A stretch of 63,312 bases of DNA from Firmicutes bacterium UBA5286 (GTDB lineage Bacteria > Bacillota > Proteinivoracia > UBA4975), in assembly GCA_002408465.1 (NCBI GenBank), contig DHSM01000007.1:1-63312 (forward strand), read 5' to 3'. Under the pieces are notes generated by a model that saw nothing but the letters and a program-made list of their open reading frames with translations, was not told the origin of the DNA and made no database searches. A program made the position numbers and the translations under genes. Positions 35,973 through 45,593 of the stretch are shown here, piece after piece; position 1 is the first letter of the stretch; each line of letters begins with the position of its first letter.

Positions 35973-37136
35973 TCAGTCCAGAATTCTTGCGTATAGGTCT
36001 TTCAATTTACCTTCATCAATCTCCCAGCTAAATAGTTTGGCAGCCTTTATTGCATTTCTAGAGTACATATAGTAAGTATCCTTACCCCAAAAACCGTTTA
36101 TTGCACTGGCGATTGACTCAGGATCCCACGAATCTAGTACCAGTCCGACTTTGTGCTCCTCCACAACTTTCCGCATCTCTGGAAGATTGCTGACAATCAC
36201 CGGAAAGCCAGCCTGCATGTATTCAAATAATTTATTCGGAAGACAGTAATGATAACTTAAGCATATATCTTCGATTAAACTTATACCTATATCAGCTCCT
36301 GCAGTAAACGGTACCAGGTCTGAAGGAGGCACTGCCGAATGAAACAGGACCTGCTCAGTTAAATCTATGTCTGAAGCCATTTGTTTAAGATGTGGTACTA
36401 GAGGTCCATTGCCCAGAATCACTACTACGAATTTGTCGCTTAGAAACCTGGCTGCTTTAATAAGTGGTTCCAACCCTCTGTATGGGCTGACAACTCCCTG
36501 ATATAACAGGATTACTTTATCGGGTTTGATACCTAAATTTTTTCTGAGCGGTGATCCATCACGTGAATATTCTTCCCGCGCCCGATAATAAGGCAGATTT
36601 CTGAGCAATATAATACCTTCAAAACCAAAGCTTTTTTCCATATGCCTAGCGATAGACTGAGAGGCGGTAATCACTCCGGCCGCTCTGCGAGCGATAAAGC
36701 GCTCCATCTTTGCTGCCATTTTTTTTACAAGGGCAGGCCGTTTTGCAGCATGGGCTGTATGCCCCCAAAGCTCATGAGCATCATAAACCAGTTTGCGCCT
36801 GGTTAGCTTTGCAATCAAATACCCAATAGGCAGGGCATCCCGGTCATGAGCATGTACGAGAATCGGCCGCAGTCGCATCCCTTTCCAAACCATCTTCCAC
36901 ACACACTCGCAATATTTAAATATTTGCGAGAAAAAGGTTTTGGGCCAAGATCTGGTCCGCAGTGCAAATCTGGTCAAATCATAAGTGTCTGTCGACTCAG
37001 TTAACGCCAGACCTTTTTCATGCAGCGAGAAAACCTGGACATGGTACCCGGCATTAGTCAAGGTTTTGCATTCCCGCAACACTCTAGAATCATTAGTAAA
37101 ACTGTTGAGGACTATGTGCAGGACCACATCTGACAT
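35973..37136 (-). CDS. Glycosyltransferase family 4
   Basis: A cytoplasmic or membrane-associated GT-B enzyme of 387 residues that adds a sugar to the lipid-linked repeat unit. The N-terminal domain contains VHAHDRDALPIGYLIAK and YDAHELWGH. The C-terminal domain contains LLYQGVVSPYRGLEPLI and the nucleotide-sugar binding block SYHYCLPNKLFEYMQAGFPV, which carries the conserved E. The ATG follows AAAGGGGGAG. It lies 27 bases downstream of the aminotransferase gene in the operon. It resembles the glycosyltransferase at 47542 in the PNKLFEYM region. Donor and acceptor sugars cannot be read from sequence. Confidence 0.85.
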   Translation of the reverse strand: MSDVVLHIVLNSFTNDSRVLRECKTLTNAGYHVQVFSLHEKGLALTESTDTYDLTRFALRTRSWPKTFFSQIFKYCECVWKMVWKGMRLRPILVHAHDRDALPIGYLIAKLTRRKLVYDAHELWGHTAHAAKRPALVKKMAAKMERFIARRAAGVITASQSIARHMEKSFGFEGIILLRNLPYYRAREEYSRDGSPLRKNLGIKPDKVILLYQGVVSPYRGLEPLIKAARFLSDKFVVVILGNGPLVPHLKQMASDIDLTEQVLFHSAVPPSDLVPFTAGADIGISLIEDICLSYHYCLPNKLFEYMQAGFPVIVSNLPEMRKVVEEHKVGLVLDSWDPESIASAINGFWGKDTYYMYSRNAIKAAKLFSWEIDEGKLKDLYARILD

Positions 37137-37163
37137 TATTCTCCCCCTTTCTTCAAATGCGGG

Positions 37164-38285
37164 TCATTGCAGGGAGTTGAGTATTTTCTCCAAAGTCCTG
37201 GTTACAACGCTTACCTGCTCTTCAGTCATTTTGGTGAAAAAAGGCAGGGCAATGGTTCTGGCGGCAATATTCTCTGTTATAGGAAAATCCCCAGGAGAGT
37301 ACCCTGTCATTTTAATGATATGGGGCTGGTGGTGGATGGGAGTAAAATAGGGCTTACAGCCAATTCCCGCTTCTTGCAACCGGTACATGACCTTATTCCG
37401 GTTAATACCCTTGTCCAAAGTAATGACATAGACAAACCAACTCATCGTGGTCACATGGTCATCAATCCAGGGCCCTCTTACCCCGGGAATGTGCAACAGC
37501 CTTTCAGAATACATTTCCGCGACTTGTCGGCGGGCGGCGATAATTTCATCAATCCGTTCCATCTGGGCAGAACCAATGGCGGCATGCACTTCGCTGAAAC
37601 GATAGTTATACCCTAAGCGCTCGTGCTCCAGCCAGGTTCCAGTAATAGCCCTGCCTTGGCTGCGCATGCTGCGACATAAATCGGCAATATTATCATCATT
37701 AGTTACAATAATCCCACCTTCGGCGGTAGTTATTTGTTTATTGGGATAGAAAGCAAATGCCGCCACCTTAGACTGAGAACCGACCTTCTTGCCCTTCCAA
37801 GCAGAACCCAAAGCTTCACAGCTGTCCTGGATAACTGTCAAATTATGGCGGCGGGCAATATCATTAACTGCCTCAATATCAAAAGGCTGCCCAAAGACAT
37901 CCACCGGCAGAATCGCCTTAGTTCGGGGAGTTATCTCGGCTTCAATCTGACTGATATCCAGATTGTATGTGCGGGGGTCTATGTCAACAAAAACCGGCTT
38001 GCCGCGTTCAAATAATATGCAGTTGGTGGAGGCAATAAAGCTAAAAGGCGTGGTGATGACTTCATCACCGTCTTCGATACCACATGCCCTGATCATCAAG
38101 TGCAAAGCACTGGTTCCGCTGTTTACAGCAATGGCATGTTTCACGCCAATGTACTCACTGATTTGTTGCTCAAATTCCCTGATGACCGGTCCTATGCTAA
38201 GCACACCCGAACGCAACACCTGAATAACATAGTCAATTTCCTTTTCTCCAATATCCGGTTGGGACAGGGGAACATTTTCTTCCAT
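37164..38285 (-). CDS. DegT/DnrJ/EryC1/StrS aminotransferase (second copy)
   Basis: A PLP enzyme of 373 residues that puts an amino group on a nucleotide-linked keto-sugar. The PLP lysine lies in AFAFYPNKQITTAEGG, and the family blocks GTSALHLMIRACGI, TTPFSFIAS and DSCEALGSAWKGK are present. The start has TAGGGAGGATTATT upstream. It differs clearly from the other family member at 51080, so the two probably act on different sugars. Since that one pairs with the WbpA and WbpB genes, this one is the better candidate for the PglE-like step (4-amination of the 4-keto sugar made by the PglF-like dehydratase at 52187). This split is inference from context. Confidence 0.9.
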   Translation of the reverse strand: MEENVPLSQPDIGEKEIDYVIQVLRSGVLSIGPVIREFEQQISEYIGVKHAIAVNSGTSALHLMIRACGIEDGDEVITTPFSFIASTNCILFERGKPVFVDIDPRTYNLDISQIEAEITPRTKAILPVDVFGQPFDIEAVNDIARRHNLTVIQDSCEALGSAWKGKKVGSQSKVAAFAFYPNKQITTAEGGIIVTNDDNIADLCRSMRSQGRAITGTWLEHERLGYNYRFSEVHAAIGSAQMERIDEIIAARRQVAEMYSERLLHIPGVRGPWIDDHVTTMSWFVYVITLDKGINRNKVMYRLQEAGIGCKPYFTPIHHQPHIIKMTGYSPGDFPITENIAARTIALPFFTKMTEEQVSVVTRTLEKILNSLQ

Positions 38286-38296
38286 AATAATCCTCC

Positions 38297-39859
38297 CTAG
38301 TTCTTTACGTGGCTAGATACTCTTTGCCAAACTTTTTTGACCAGTAACTTTGTTTCTATTGCTCCTTGCGCTTTCAATAATATGGCGCATAGGAAGTACA
38401 CCACAGCGCCAAGACAGATGACTGCTGCTAGTATAAGGACTGCCCACAACCTTCCTGAAGGCATCAAGGGAACGAGAATTGTATGTGTGCAGTATATCAC
38501 TATTCCCATAACCATAGAAGCAGCTAGAGATTTCCCTGCATCAGCCAGCATGGGCCGAATGTTGATTCCCCCTATTTTGCGGGCCAGCAACCAAATCAGT
38601 AAAACGCCGCCAAGCCAGTGGGCCAGCGAAGTAGCCAGGGCCAGCCCTCCATGCTGAAGACTGCCAATAAAGATAAAATTTAAGACTACATTCGTGGTAA
38701 TAGTTATAAAAGTTGTCAATAAGGGAGTCTTGGTGTCCCCCATGGCATACAACGCTTTGACTGAAAAAGAGCTGAGCATTATGCCAATGAGGCCCAAGCT
38801 GTAAAACTGCAGGGGAGCCATTGTTTGCATGGCGGCTGCGGAGTCAAAATTGCCGCGCTGATAAACAAGTTGGATTATCGGCAAGGCCAAAACCACGAAC
38901 CCCACAACCATTGGCATGAGCATAAACTGCATAGAATTGATTGCCTTAATGAAAGTGTCACGAAACTTGTCAAATTCCCGATTATTAATATAGTCCACAA
39001 GACTAGGGTAGACCACCGTAATAATAGCGGTAACCATTAAACCCTGGGGCAGCCCAACTAAGCGAGAAGAATAATTAAGATACGAAATGCTGCCCTCTGC
39101 CAAAGTAGAGGCAAAGATTTTATCAGTTACCGCCTTAATCTGACCGGCCATGCTGCCAATTATCACCGGCGGCAGCATAATCAGTATATCTTTAAGTCCA
39201 TCACTGCAACGGTCTCTCAAACTTCCGTACATTTTAGTCTTTAACAGCCAGGGCAACTTGAACAGCGTCTGTGCAGCCACTCCAAAGAGAGTCCCCCAAA
39301 CCAGGGAATAGATGCCTAATTTCTGGTAGAAGGCAAAACTTACGCCGATAATGACAATGTTATAGGGAAAACCATCCAGCCCGGGGATGACAAAGTTCTT
39401 GTTGACATGGAGAACAGCCCGGGTTACAGAAGAGATAAACCGAAAGACTATGATGATGCATAGAATCTTCACCATTCCAGACGTAATGCCAGCGGTAATA
39501 TCATCAAAGCCAACAGCAAATAGATTAACCAATTGCCGGGAAAAAAACCCTATGGGAACAGCAAATATAAGGACAGTAATACAGAAGCCAACCAGGATAA
39601 ATCTGTAAACTAATGCCTTATCCCGCTTTTGCTTGCGGAAACGGTCATAAACCGGAATAAACACACTGCTGATGGACGCAGCCACCCCGGAATATAGAAG
39701 CGTAGGTATTGTCACAGCCATATTATAAGCATCAGTCAATGCGGTTGCGCCAAATAGTGCAGCTACCACCATTTCGCGTCCAAAACCCAAAACTTTACTT
39801 GCCATGGTTAGAGCAATAACTATTATTGCTGATTTTGCTAATGTGTTTTCCTTCATCAT
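38297..39859 (-). CDS. MurJ/MviN-family lipid-linked oligosaccharide flippase
   Basis: An integral membrane protein of 520 residues with about 13-14 hydrophobic segments. It opens with LAKSAIIVIALTMASKVLGF followed by GREMVVAALFGAT, the typical MurJ signature, and has a PLQFYSLGLIG block. MurJ flips lipid II across the membrane. Inside a polysaccharide operon that has no other Wzx, it most likely flips the lipid-linked repeat unit, but a MurJ role cannot be excluded from one window. Two adjacent ATG codons follow an AGGGGGAAC site; the first is used here. Confidence 0.88.
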   Translation of the reverse strand: MMKENTLAKSAIIVIALTMASKVLGFGREMVVAALFGATALTDAYNMAVTIPTLLYSGVAASISSVFIPVYDRFRKQKRDKALVYRFILVGFCITVLIFAVPIGFFSRQLVNLFAVGFDDITAGITSGMVKILCIIIVFRFISSVTRAVLHVNKNFVIPGLDGFPYNIVIIGVSFAFYQKLGIYSLVWGTLFGVAAQTLFKLPWLLKTKMYGSLRDRCSDGLKDILIMLPPVIIGSMAGQIKAVTDKIFASTLAEGSISYLNYSSRLVGLPQGLMVTAIITVVYPSLVDYINNREFDKFRDTFIKAINSMQFMLMPMVVGFVVLALPIIQLVYQRGNFDSAAAMQTMAPLQFYSLGLIGIMLSSFSVKALYAMGDTKTPLLTTFITITTNVVLNFIFIGSLQHGGLALATSLAHWLGGVLLIWLLARKIGGINIRPMLADAGKSLAASMVMGIVIYCTHTILVPLMPSGRLWAVLILAAVICLGAVVYFLCAILLKAQGAIETKLLVKKVWQRVSSHVKN

Positions 39860-39877
39860 GTTCCCCCTAACCCTAGG

Positions 39878-40999
39878 CTATCTGTCCAACAGGGCGGCAA
39901 TTCTTTCTCCTGCACGCCCGTCGCCATAAGGAGCAGACTGATTTTCCTTGGGAGGCTTAAAGTCATAATTCTTTATCAAATCTCGGCCGCCAAGTCCAAC
40001 AAGCACATTCCAACCGGTGGCCACTGTTTCCAGCCATTCGGTTTCATCACGCAAGGTTATACACGGCTTGCCCAAAATAAAGGCTTCTTTTTGCACTCCT
40101 CCGGAATCAGTAACAATAAAGGCCGCATTATCCATCAGGCGCAACATATCCAAATACCCCACAGGCTCGATAACATGCAGGCTGGGAGGTTCCAGCAATC
40201 CCCCCAGGCCGAATCTGGCAGCAGTTTTTTTTGTCCGAGGATGCAAGGGAAATACTACCTTTCGTCCCAATGCGGCGAGACCTCGAAGCACCCCTCCTAG
40301 ATTATCCGGGATGTCAGTGTTTTCCGCCCTGTGCACTGTAGCCAAAATATAATCATCACCAGCTTGAATGCCTAAAGGCATTTGCCCTCTGCGGGCTATT
40401 TCCAGATTGTGAAGAATAGCATCATACATTACATCGCCTGTGTTGACCACCAGTGGCCTCTCGGGAGCAACAGCAGGCAGTCGCGTGGTTATGTCCAGCA
40501 AATCACCCCTGGAATAGATGTTAGTAAAACCTTCGTTTTTGAGGTTAGTTACTGCAGTAATTGTTGGACAGGCTAAGATGGTGGAGATGCTGTCGGTAAC
40601 CACCCGATTAATTTCTTCAGGCATTCTGCGGTTGAAACTGCGCAATCCTGCCTCCACGTGAACAACCGGCACATAAAGTTTTGCTGCCGCCAGCGCTCCC
40701 GCTACAGTTGAATTGGTATCCCCATATACCATTACCCAGTCAGGTTGTTCCTGAATAATTATCTGCTCTATCTCGGCCAGCATAGCACCGGTTTGGGTGC
40801 CATGGCTGCCCGAGCCAACTGCAAGATTATAATCAGGCAAAGGAATACTAAGTTCTTGAAAAAAAACTGCAGACATATTTTCATCATAATGCTGACCAGT
40901 ATGGACTATTATTTCCTGATGATACTGGCGCAGCACTCTGGACACTGCCGCTGCCTTAATAAATTGGGGACGGGCACCTAAGACAGTAAGAACCTTCAT
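39878..40999 (-). CDS. wecB: Non-hydrolysing UDP-sugar 2-epimerase (WecB/WbpI family)
   Basis: Inverts C2 of a UDP-linked N-acetyl sugar in the cytoplasm. The 373-residue product shows GARPQFIKAAAVSRV, HTGQHYDENMS, YGDTNSTVAGALAA, HVEAGLRSFNRRMPEEINR and TVHRAENTD. The RSFNRRMPEEINRV form is, as I recall, more like WbpI (UDP-2,3-diacetamido-glucuronate to mannuronate) than like plain WecB/MnaA. With WbpA-, WbpB- and WbpE-like genes in the same operon, a WbpI role is my preferred reading. There is a small extra segment (about YSRGDLLDITTRLP) between the two domains. Confidence 0.88.
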   Translation of the reverse strand: MKVLTVLGARPQFIKAAAVSRVLRQYHQEIIVHTGQHYDENMSAVFFQELSIPLPDYNLAVGSGSHGTQTGAMLAEIEQIIIQEQPDWVMVYGDTNSTVAGALAAAKLYVPVVHVEAGLRSFNRRMPEEINRVVTDSISTILACPTITAVTNLKNEGFTNIYSRGDLLDITTRLPAVAPERPLVVNTGDVMYDAILHNLEIARRGQMPLGIQAGDDYILATVHRAENTDIPDNLGGVLRGLAALGRKVVFPLHPRTKKTAARFGLGGLLEPPSLHVIEPVGYLDMLRLMDNAAFIVTDSGGVQKEAFILGKPCITLRDETEWLETVATGWNVLVGLGGRDLIKNYDFKPPKENQSAPYGDGRAGERIAALLDR

Positions 41000-41022
41000 C
41001 CTCCACTCCCCTTGTCTGATAA

Positions 41023-42198
41023 TCAGCTTATTATTTTCTTGAATAGATTAATCATTTTTTCAGCGTTAGCCTGCCAAGAGAATTTGTTGAGAGCCAGGTT
41101 TCTTGCTCTAGTTCCCATTTCTCCGGTCCAATCAGGGTCAGCCAGCAATTGGTCAAGAGCCCTCACCAATTCATCTAGATTATGAGGTTCAATTAACATC
41201 CCGGTCTCCCCAGAGCGAACCACATCAGCTATCCCTTCTCCCCTGCAACCTATAACAGGCAGACCTGCAGCCATTGCCTCCAAATAAGCGACACCAAAAC
41301 CCTCCATGCTGCTGGGCAAAGAAAAAACTTGGGCTTTAGCCAGAAAGCCTGGCACATTTTTATTGGGAACCCGACCTGTAAATTCAACTAAGTCCCCAAC
41401 CTCCAAATCCCAGGCCAATTGTTTCAGACTGGCGGCCTCCTGCCCGCCCCCGACAACGGTATACCGAATATGGGGATATTTATCTCGCAGAGCAGCCACG
41501 GCATGTATATTTAAGGCCAGTCCCTTTGACTTTACTAAGTTGGATACACTAATAATGGCTCCTGCAGAACCCGAAGAATGATTTTCCAGAAATCCGCTGC
41601 TGTCAAAACCATTGTTGATTACCACCGTCTTTTCAGGCATTTTCGTTAACTGATCCAACATCCCTTTGATTTTGGCGCTGACAACAACTACTATGTCAGC
41701 CTCCCGGACCACATTGATAATAGCCTGACGACATCGATTATTGCGGTAAGCAGTTTGCTGAACGTCTTTACCATGGACAGTTACAACCAGGGGGATTCCG
41801 AACCGCTGCTTGAGAAATAGTCCCGCCTGCCCATCAGGTAAAATTGTATGAGCATGAATGAGAGCAAAAGCCTTATTATTATGGAAGCCGGAAACGGTTT
41901 TTTTTAGTGCCCGGTAGAGCCGGCGGCCACAACTAGCCATTCCAAAGCCGCCAGGAAAAACAAGATATGGCGGACGCCGGGCAGCAATGCCATCATAAGA
42001 AGGAGCCTTAGCTATGCTGAAGTAATTTCGCCAGCGTGGGTTAATCAAGCTTAAGGGAAAAGGCGACCAGGGACGGGGGGCCAAGACTGTTAATTGACAG
42101 CCTTGGCGCTGTAATTCTAAATTTTGCTGATGGACGAAAATCCCCTTCGTAGTATTGGCTGGATAGGGGTACATATGGGAGATAACGAGGATATTCAC
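41023..42198 (-). CDS. Glycosyltransferase family 4
   Basis: A GT-B enzyme of 391 residues. It starts MNILVISHMYPYPANTTKGI, with the KG.FV block typical of GT4 enzymes. It contains VVTVHGKDV and the catalytic-site EX7E motif in SMEGFGVAYLEAMAAGLPV. Its start overlaps the end of the polymerase gene upstream by four bases (ATGA), which indicates translational coupling. It is therefore part of the operon and should add one sugar of the repeat unit; the sugar is unknown. Confidence 0.88.
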   Translation of the reverse strand: MNILVISHMYPYPANTTKGIFVHQQNLELQRQGCQLTVLAPRPWSPFPLSLINPRWRNYFSIAKAPSYDGIAARRPPYLVFPGGFGMASCGRRLYRALKKTVSGFHNNKAFALIHAHTILPDGQAGLFLKQRFGIPLVVTVHGKDVQQTAYRNNRCRQAIINVVREADIVVVVSAKIKGMLDQLTKMPEKTVVINNGFDSSGFLENHSSGSAGAIISVSNLVKSKGLALNIHAVAALRDKYPHIRYTVVGGGQEAASLKQLAWDLEVGDLVEFTGRVPNKNVPGFLAKAQVFSLPSSMEGFGVAYLEAMAAGLPVIGCRGEGIADVVRSGETGMLIEPHNLDELVRALDQLLADPDWTGEMGTRARNLALNKFSWQANAEKMINLFKKIIS

Positions 42199-43472
42199 TC
42201 AGTCACCTCCAATACTTCGGAGTCGCGGTTGCAGGCAAACCAGAAATACACTAACAACAGCCAAAATAGTTTCAGCAACAGGCCGTCTTCTCCTGAGATG
42301 CTGATGTTAAGCATAAACATTATTGGGACGGAGAAGATCAGAACTTGCTCATAGAATAAATGCCTTCTGGCTGAGATAAAACCCAGCACAATAAAGAGCA
42401 AGTATAATATTATGACTAAAGTGGATTTTAGCAGGCCGCCTTCAATAAAGGCGTTAAGATAAAAATTGTGGGGATGGTTTCCTTTGCCAAACAAAGCTGT
42501 ATATGCCTTCGTTCCAGCGCCAAAGATCAGCTGAAACACCGAAAATTCATTAATATAGTCTGCTGCCCATTCGATGCGCTCCATCCTGCCTCCGATAATT
42601 CCGATCAACCCCTCTTGGCGAACAGAAATGAGAATTCTTTGGACAGTAGTAAATTTATAGCTGTTATTCAGCGTCGGCAACAACACCGACAGGGCCAGGG
42701 TGACTAGGACAATTACTGCTGTAAGGGGAATTAAAAACCGCCTGGCCCTTAGTAAGGAAATTACTGCTATTACCAGTATGGGTATGCAATAAAAGATAAT
42801 GCCCCGCCGGGAACCACTAAAAAGCAGCATAAATGTCAGCAAGCCATAGGAGCCAAAAACCGCCAAATGTACCAACCATATTTTCTTTTTTAACAGTTGA
42901 TTCAGCAAGGCAATGGACATGAGCACAGAAATAATCAGGTGCAAATAGAAGATATTGTAATCAGCAAATACACTGATGCTGTTGGCGGACCAGTTTCTTG
43001 CCCTATTGCCCGAAGAAAATACAAATAGCAGCAGAGCAAGCAGCGAAAATACCCCGCTTCCCCCAAGAACTCTTAGAGCAAAGGTTGAGCTGAATTTTTG
43101 CAGCACCAGTATACTAGACATTGAAAGAACGAAAAACCACAGTATCCTCAGGGATTTTTGGCATGCAGCCCCGGGAAGCGGAGACCAGGCAATTCCCAAA
43201 AAACTAAGGGCAATATAAATAAGGATTACAAGCAAAAGAGCTTTTTTTATTTGCTCTGCTTGTCCAAATTTGATATTCAAATCGTCAAAAACAAAAAACT
43301 CAATGATTAATAAGCCCACCAAACCTGCAGCAGCCAACATGAAAGAGGTAATGCCAAAAATGTTGCAGAAAAAATCCACTCCTGTTTCAAAAAGAGACGC
43401 CGCCCATAAGACGGCCACGCAGGCAACCTGGAGCAAGGCATAATTTTTATTGTGCTTATCAATGGTTTTCAC
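42195..43472 (-). CDS. O-antigen ligase/polymerase family membrane protein (Wzy-like)
   Basis: A polytopic membrane protein of 425 residues with about 11 hydrophobic segments. A large outer loop in its C-terminal half ends in the block GKGNHPHNFYLNAFIEGGLL, the H-N-x-(F/Y)-L signature of the Wzy/WaaL family. In a Wzx/Wzy system it would polymerise repeat units on the outer face of the membrane. It is followed by a four-base overlap with a glycosyltransferase gene and preceded by the Wzz-like gene, the usual company of a polymerase. Confidence 0.85.
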   Translation of the reverse strand: MKTIDKHNKNYALLQVACVAVLWAASLFETGVDFFCNIFGITSFMLAAAGLVGLLIIEFFVFDDLNIKFGQAEQIKKALLLVILIYIALSFLGIAWSPLPGAACQKSLRILWFFVLSMSSILVLQKFSSTFALRVLGGSGVFSLLALLLFVFSSGNRARNWSANSISVFADYNIFYLHLIISVLMSIALLNQLLKKKIWLVHLAVFGSYGLLTFMLLFSGSRRGIIFYCIPILVIAVISLLRARRFLIPLTAVIVLVTLALSVLLPTLNNSYKFTTVQRILISVRQEGLIGIIGGRMERIEWAADYINEFSVFQLIFGAGTKAYTALFGKGNHPHNFYLNAFIEGGLLKSTLVIILYLLFIVLGFISARRHLFYEQVLIFSVPIMFMLNISISGEDGLLLKLFWLLLVYFWFACNRDSEVLEVTE

Positions 43473-43501
43473 TTGCCGGCCTCCTTAACGTGCGGTAATT
43501 A

Positions 43502-44344
43502 CTAACTTCCCAGCCTGTCCTTTCGGGCAGCCATGCCTGCACGAATAAAATCTGCGACAATGATGATAATTGCCCCGGCAAACAAGCCAGCAACAGCAAA
43601 GACTATTATTGTGGTTCGGTTTAGTGGAGTCGGAGCTGCGTAATGCGTCTTATTCAAATATATCAACTCATAACGTTTCAAAATATCGGGAAGATTAGTC
43701 CGCAAAGCCGTCATCTCTTCGCGGGAGTAATCTAATTGAGACAATTGAATATAAAGTCGGGTCAGTTCTTCAGAAAAAGTCTCTTTATAAAGTACCTCGC
43801 CCTGTTGTGCTTGGTATTTCTCCAGGTGCTCAATCTCACCACAGCGGTAAACAACGTCATAATCAATGCGCTCCGCGATGCCGTCTATGATCTTGTTTGT
43901 CGTTTCAAAGCGATAGCGATTAACAGCAGCCGTATATTTGGCCAACCCTTTCTCAAGCAGCTCGGCATGTTGGGCCTGCTCTTTGCTGCGCACATAAACA
44001 CGGACAGTCTTACCTGACCTGGTAATACTAACCCCTGGGGGAAGTTCATCGATACCGTCTATTATGGCATCAATTATTTCTTCATCAAACATTCTGGTTA
44101 TTGAACGGTCCAGTTGGTACAGATCTGAAAAAAAACCAGCGACATACAAATTGCGGTGAATTTTGTAATCAGCCTCCCCGACCTGTTCATAGCGGATTTG
44201 AATCGTGGACTGAGCGGCTAAAAAATACTGGCTGAAAATAATTCCTCCAAATATCACAACAAGAGCCGAGGCTAGAACTACAAATTTTCTCTTCCAAAGA
44301 AGAGACAGTACATCCAAAATACCAATCTTATCGGATCCCCTCAT
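43502..44344 (-). CDS. Wzz-like chain-length determinant
   Basis: A membrane protein of 280 residues with the Wzz topology: a transmembrane segment near the N-terminus (FVVLASALVVIFGGIIFSQY), a long extracytoplasmic helical region, and a second segment near the C-terminus (IIVFAVAGLFAGAIIIIVAD). In this family the protein sets the length distribution of the polysaccharide. No kinase domain is attached, unlike many Gram-positive co-polymerases. Its start overlaps the acetyltransferase gene by four bases, so the genes are translationally coupled. Confidence 0.82.
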   Translation of the reverse strand: MRGSDKIGILDVLSLLWKRKFVVLASALVVIFGGIIFSQYFLAAQSTIQIRYEQVGEADYKIHRNLYVAGFFSDLYQLDRSITRMFDEEIIDAIIDGIDELPPGVSITRSGKTVRVYVRSKEQAQHAELLEKGLAKYTAAVNRYRFETTNKIIDGIAERIDYDVVYRCGEIEHLEKYQAQQGEVLYKETFSEELTRLYIQLSQLDYSREEMTALRTNLPDILKRYELIYLNKTHYAAPTPLNRTTIIVFAVAGLFAGAIIIIVADFIRAGMAARKDRLGS

Positions 44345-44985
44345 TTTATCATCCCCTTTTCCTTGATTTTTGCTGGAACTCCAATGGCAATGACATTGGC
44401 AGGGATTGGCTTATTTACCACAGCTCCTGCGCCGATAATACTGTTTTCACCTACTCGGCTGCCGGGCAACAGCCTCGCCCCCATGCCAATAAATACACCG
44501 CTGTCTACAGGACAAGTTAAAGTACAGTTGGGAGTAATCGTAATAAAGTCTTCAAGAATTGCGTTGTGACCAACACTGGAATTCTTATTTAATACGACAA
44601 AATTGCCGACTGTGGCAGCAGGATCAATTACTACTCCGGGGAAGATAATATTTCCAAACCCTATGTGCGCAAATTTAGAAATCACAGCAGCGGGATGAAC
44701 AACATTAGGGAATTTATAACCTTTCTGCCTGAGATTTGAATAGATTCTCTGCCGCACAGCGGTATCAGCAATTGCAATAGCAACCATACTTCCCGGATCC
44801 AGTTTGCCTACCAGATCTATCCCGCCTTGGATAAACACCCCTGGCAGCAACTCAGAGCTGTGCAGGCTTGTATTGTCGTCATAAGCTAATATCTCGCCTT
44901 GCTGCCCAGCAGCCAGCAAGATATCTGCTGCTTGCAGACCAAGTGAACCTGCCCCAATCAGGTGAATCTGTTTGCTGCCCATCAA
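44341..44985 (-). CDS. NeuD/PglD-family sugar N-acetyltransferase
   Basis: Transfers an acetyl group from acetyl-CoA to an amino sugar. The 214-residue product has an N-terminal Rossmann-like PglD domain (IHLIGAGSLGLQAADILL) and a C-terminal left-handed beta-helix (GNIIFPGVVIDPAATVGNFV). The catalytic histidine is H140 in SSVGHNAILEDF. It sits next to a PglC-like phosphosugar transferase and shares an operon with a PglF-like dehydratase and two aminotransferases. This supports a bacillosamine-type pathway in which it does the 4-N-acetylation. The overlaps on both sides show tight coupling. Confidence 0.88.
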   Translation of the reverse strand: MMGSKQIHLIGAGSLGLQAADILLAAGQQGEILAYDDNTSLHSSELLPGVFIQGGIDLVGKLDPGSMVAIAIADTAVRQRIYSNLRQKGYKFPNVVHPAAVISKFAHIGFGNIIFPGVVIDPAATVGNFVVLNKNSSVGHNAILEDFITITPNCTLTCPVDSGVFIGMGARLLPGSRVGENSIIGAGAVVNKPIPANVIAIGVPAKIKEKGMIK

Positions 44986-45593
44986 GACACATCCTCCTTT
45001 TGAACAGAAATAGCGTCGGCTGTTCCGGCATTGTCAATATCCTTTGCAGTTATCGTCCGCAATAGCGTCATAAACATTATCTTTAGATCCAGCCCCAAAG
45101 ACCAATTTTCAATGTACCAGATATCCAATTCGATTTTCTCCGGCCAGGTTAAAGACTTGCGCCCATTAACCTGGGCCCAGCCAGTCATGCCAGGCAGCAT
45201 ATCTAAACGTCTGCGCTGATAGGCACTGTAGTTGTCCACCTGGTAGATAAGGGTTGGCCGGGGTCCCACCAGACTCATATCCCCCTTAATAATATTAATC
45301 AGCTGCGGTATCTCATCTAAGCTGGTATTGCGCAAAAACCTGCCTACCTTGGTAACTCGGGGATCATCAGCAGAGGTGAAAACTTTAGTCCCCACTTTTG
45401 CAGCACCATCAATCATCGTTCGGAATTTATATATCTTGAAAGGTTTGCCCTTGTAGCCAGCCCGTGTCTGAAAAAAGAACGCAGGCCCCCGGGAATCATA
45501 CTTTACCACCAAGGCAATTAATAACATGGGGATAAATAGTATTAGCAGTAATACTAAGCTGACAACCCAGTCAAAAAGCCTTTTGATAATCAC
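44982..45593 (-). CDS. Initiating phosphoglycosyltransferase (PglC-like)
   Basis: Transfers a sugar-1-phosphate from a UDP-sugar to undecaprenyl phosphate, the first membrane step of repeat-unit assembly. At 203 residues it is the short, monotopic PglC type rather than the long WbaP type. It has an N-terminal membrane hairpin (WVVSLVLLLILFIPMLLIAL), KIYKFRTM, the catalytic Asp-Glu pair D93-E94 in TSLDEIPQ, and SLVGPRP and PGMTGWAQVNGR. The gene overlaps its neighbours by four bases at each end. PglC enzymes use UDP-diNAc-bacillosamine; the presence of the other bacillosamine genes fits that, but related transferases use other sugars. Confidence 0.92.
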   Translation of the reverse strand: MIIKRLFDWVVSLVLLLILFIPMLLIALVVKYDSRGPAFFFQTRAGYKGKPFKIYKFRTMIDGAAKVGTKVFTSADDPRVTKVGRFLRNTSLDEIPQLINIIKGDMSLVGPRPTLIYQVDNYSAYQRRRLDMLPGMTGWAQVNGRKSLTWPEKIELDIWYIENWSLGLDLKIMFMTLLRTITAKDIDNAGTADAISVQKEDVS

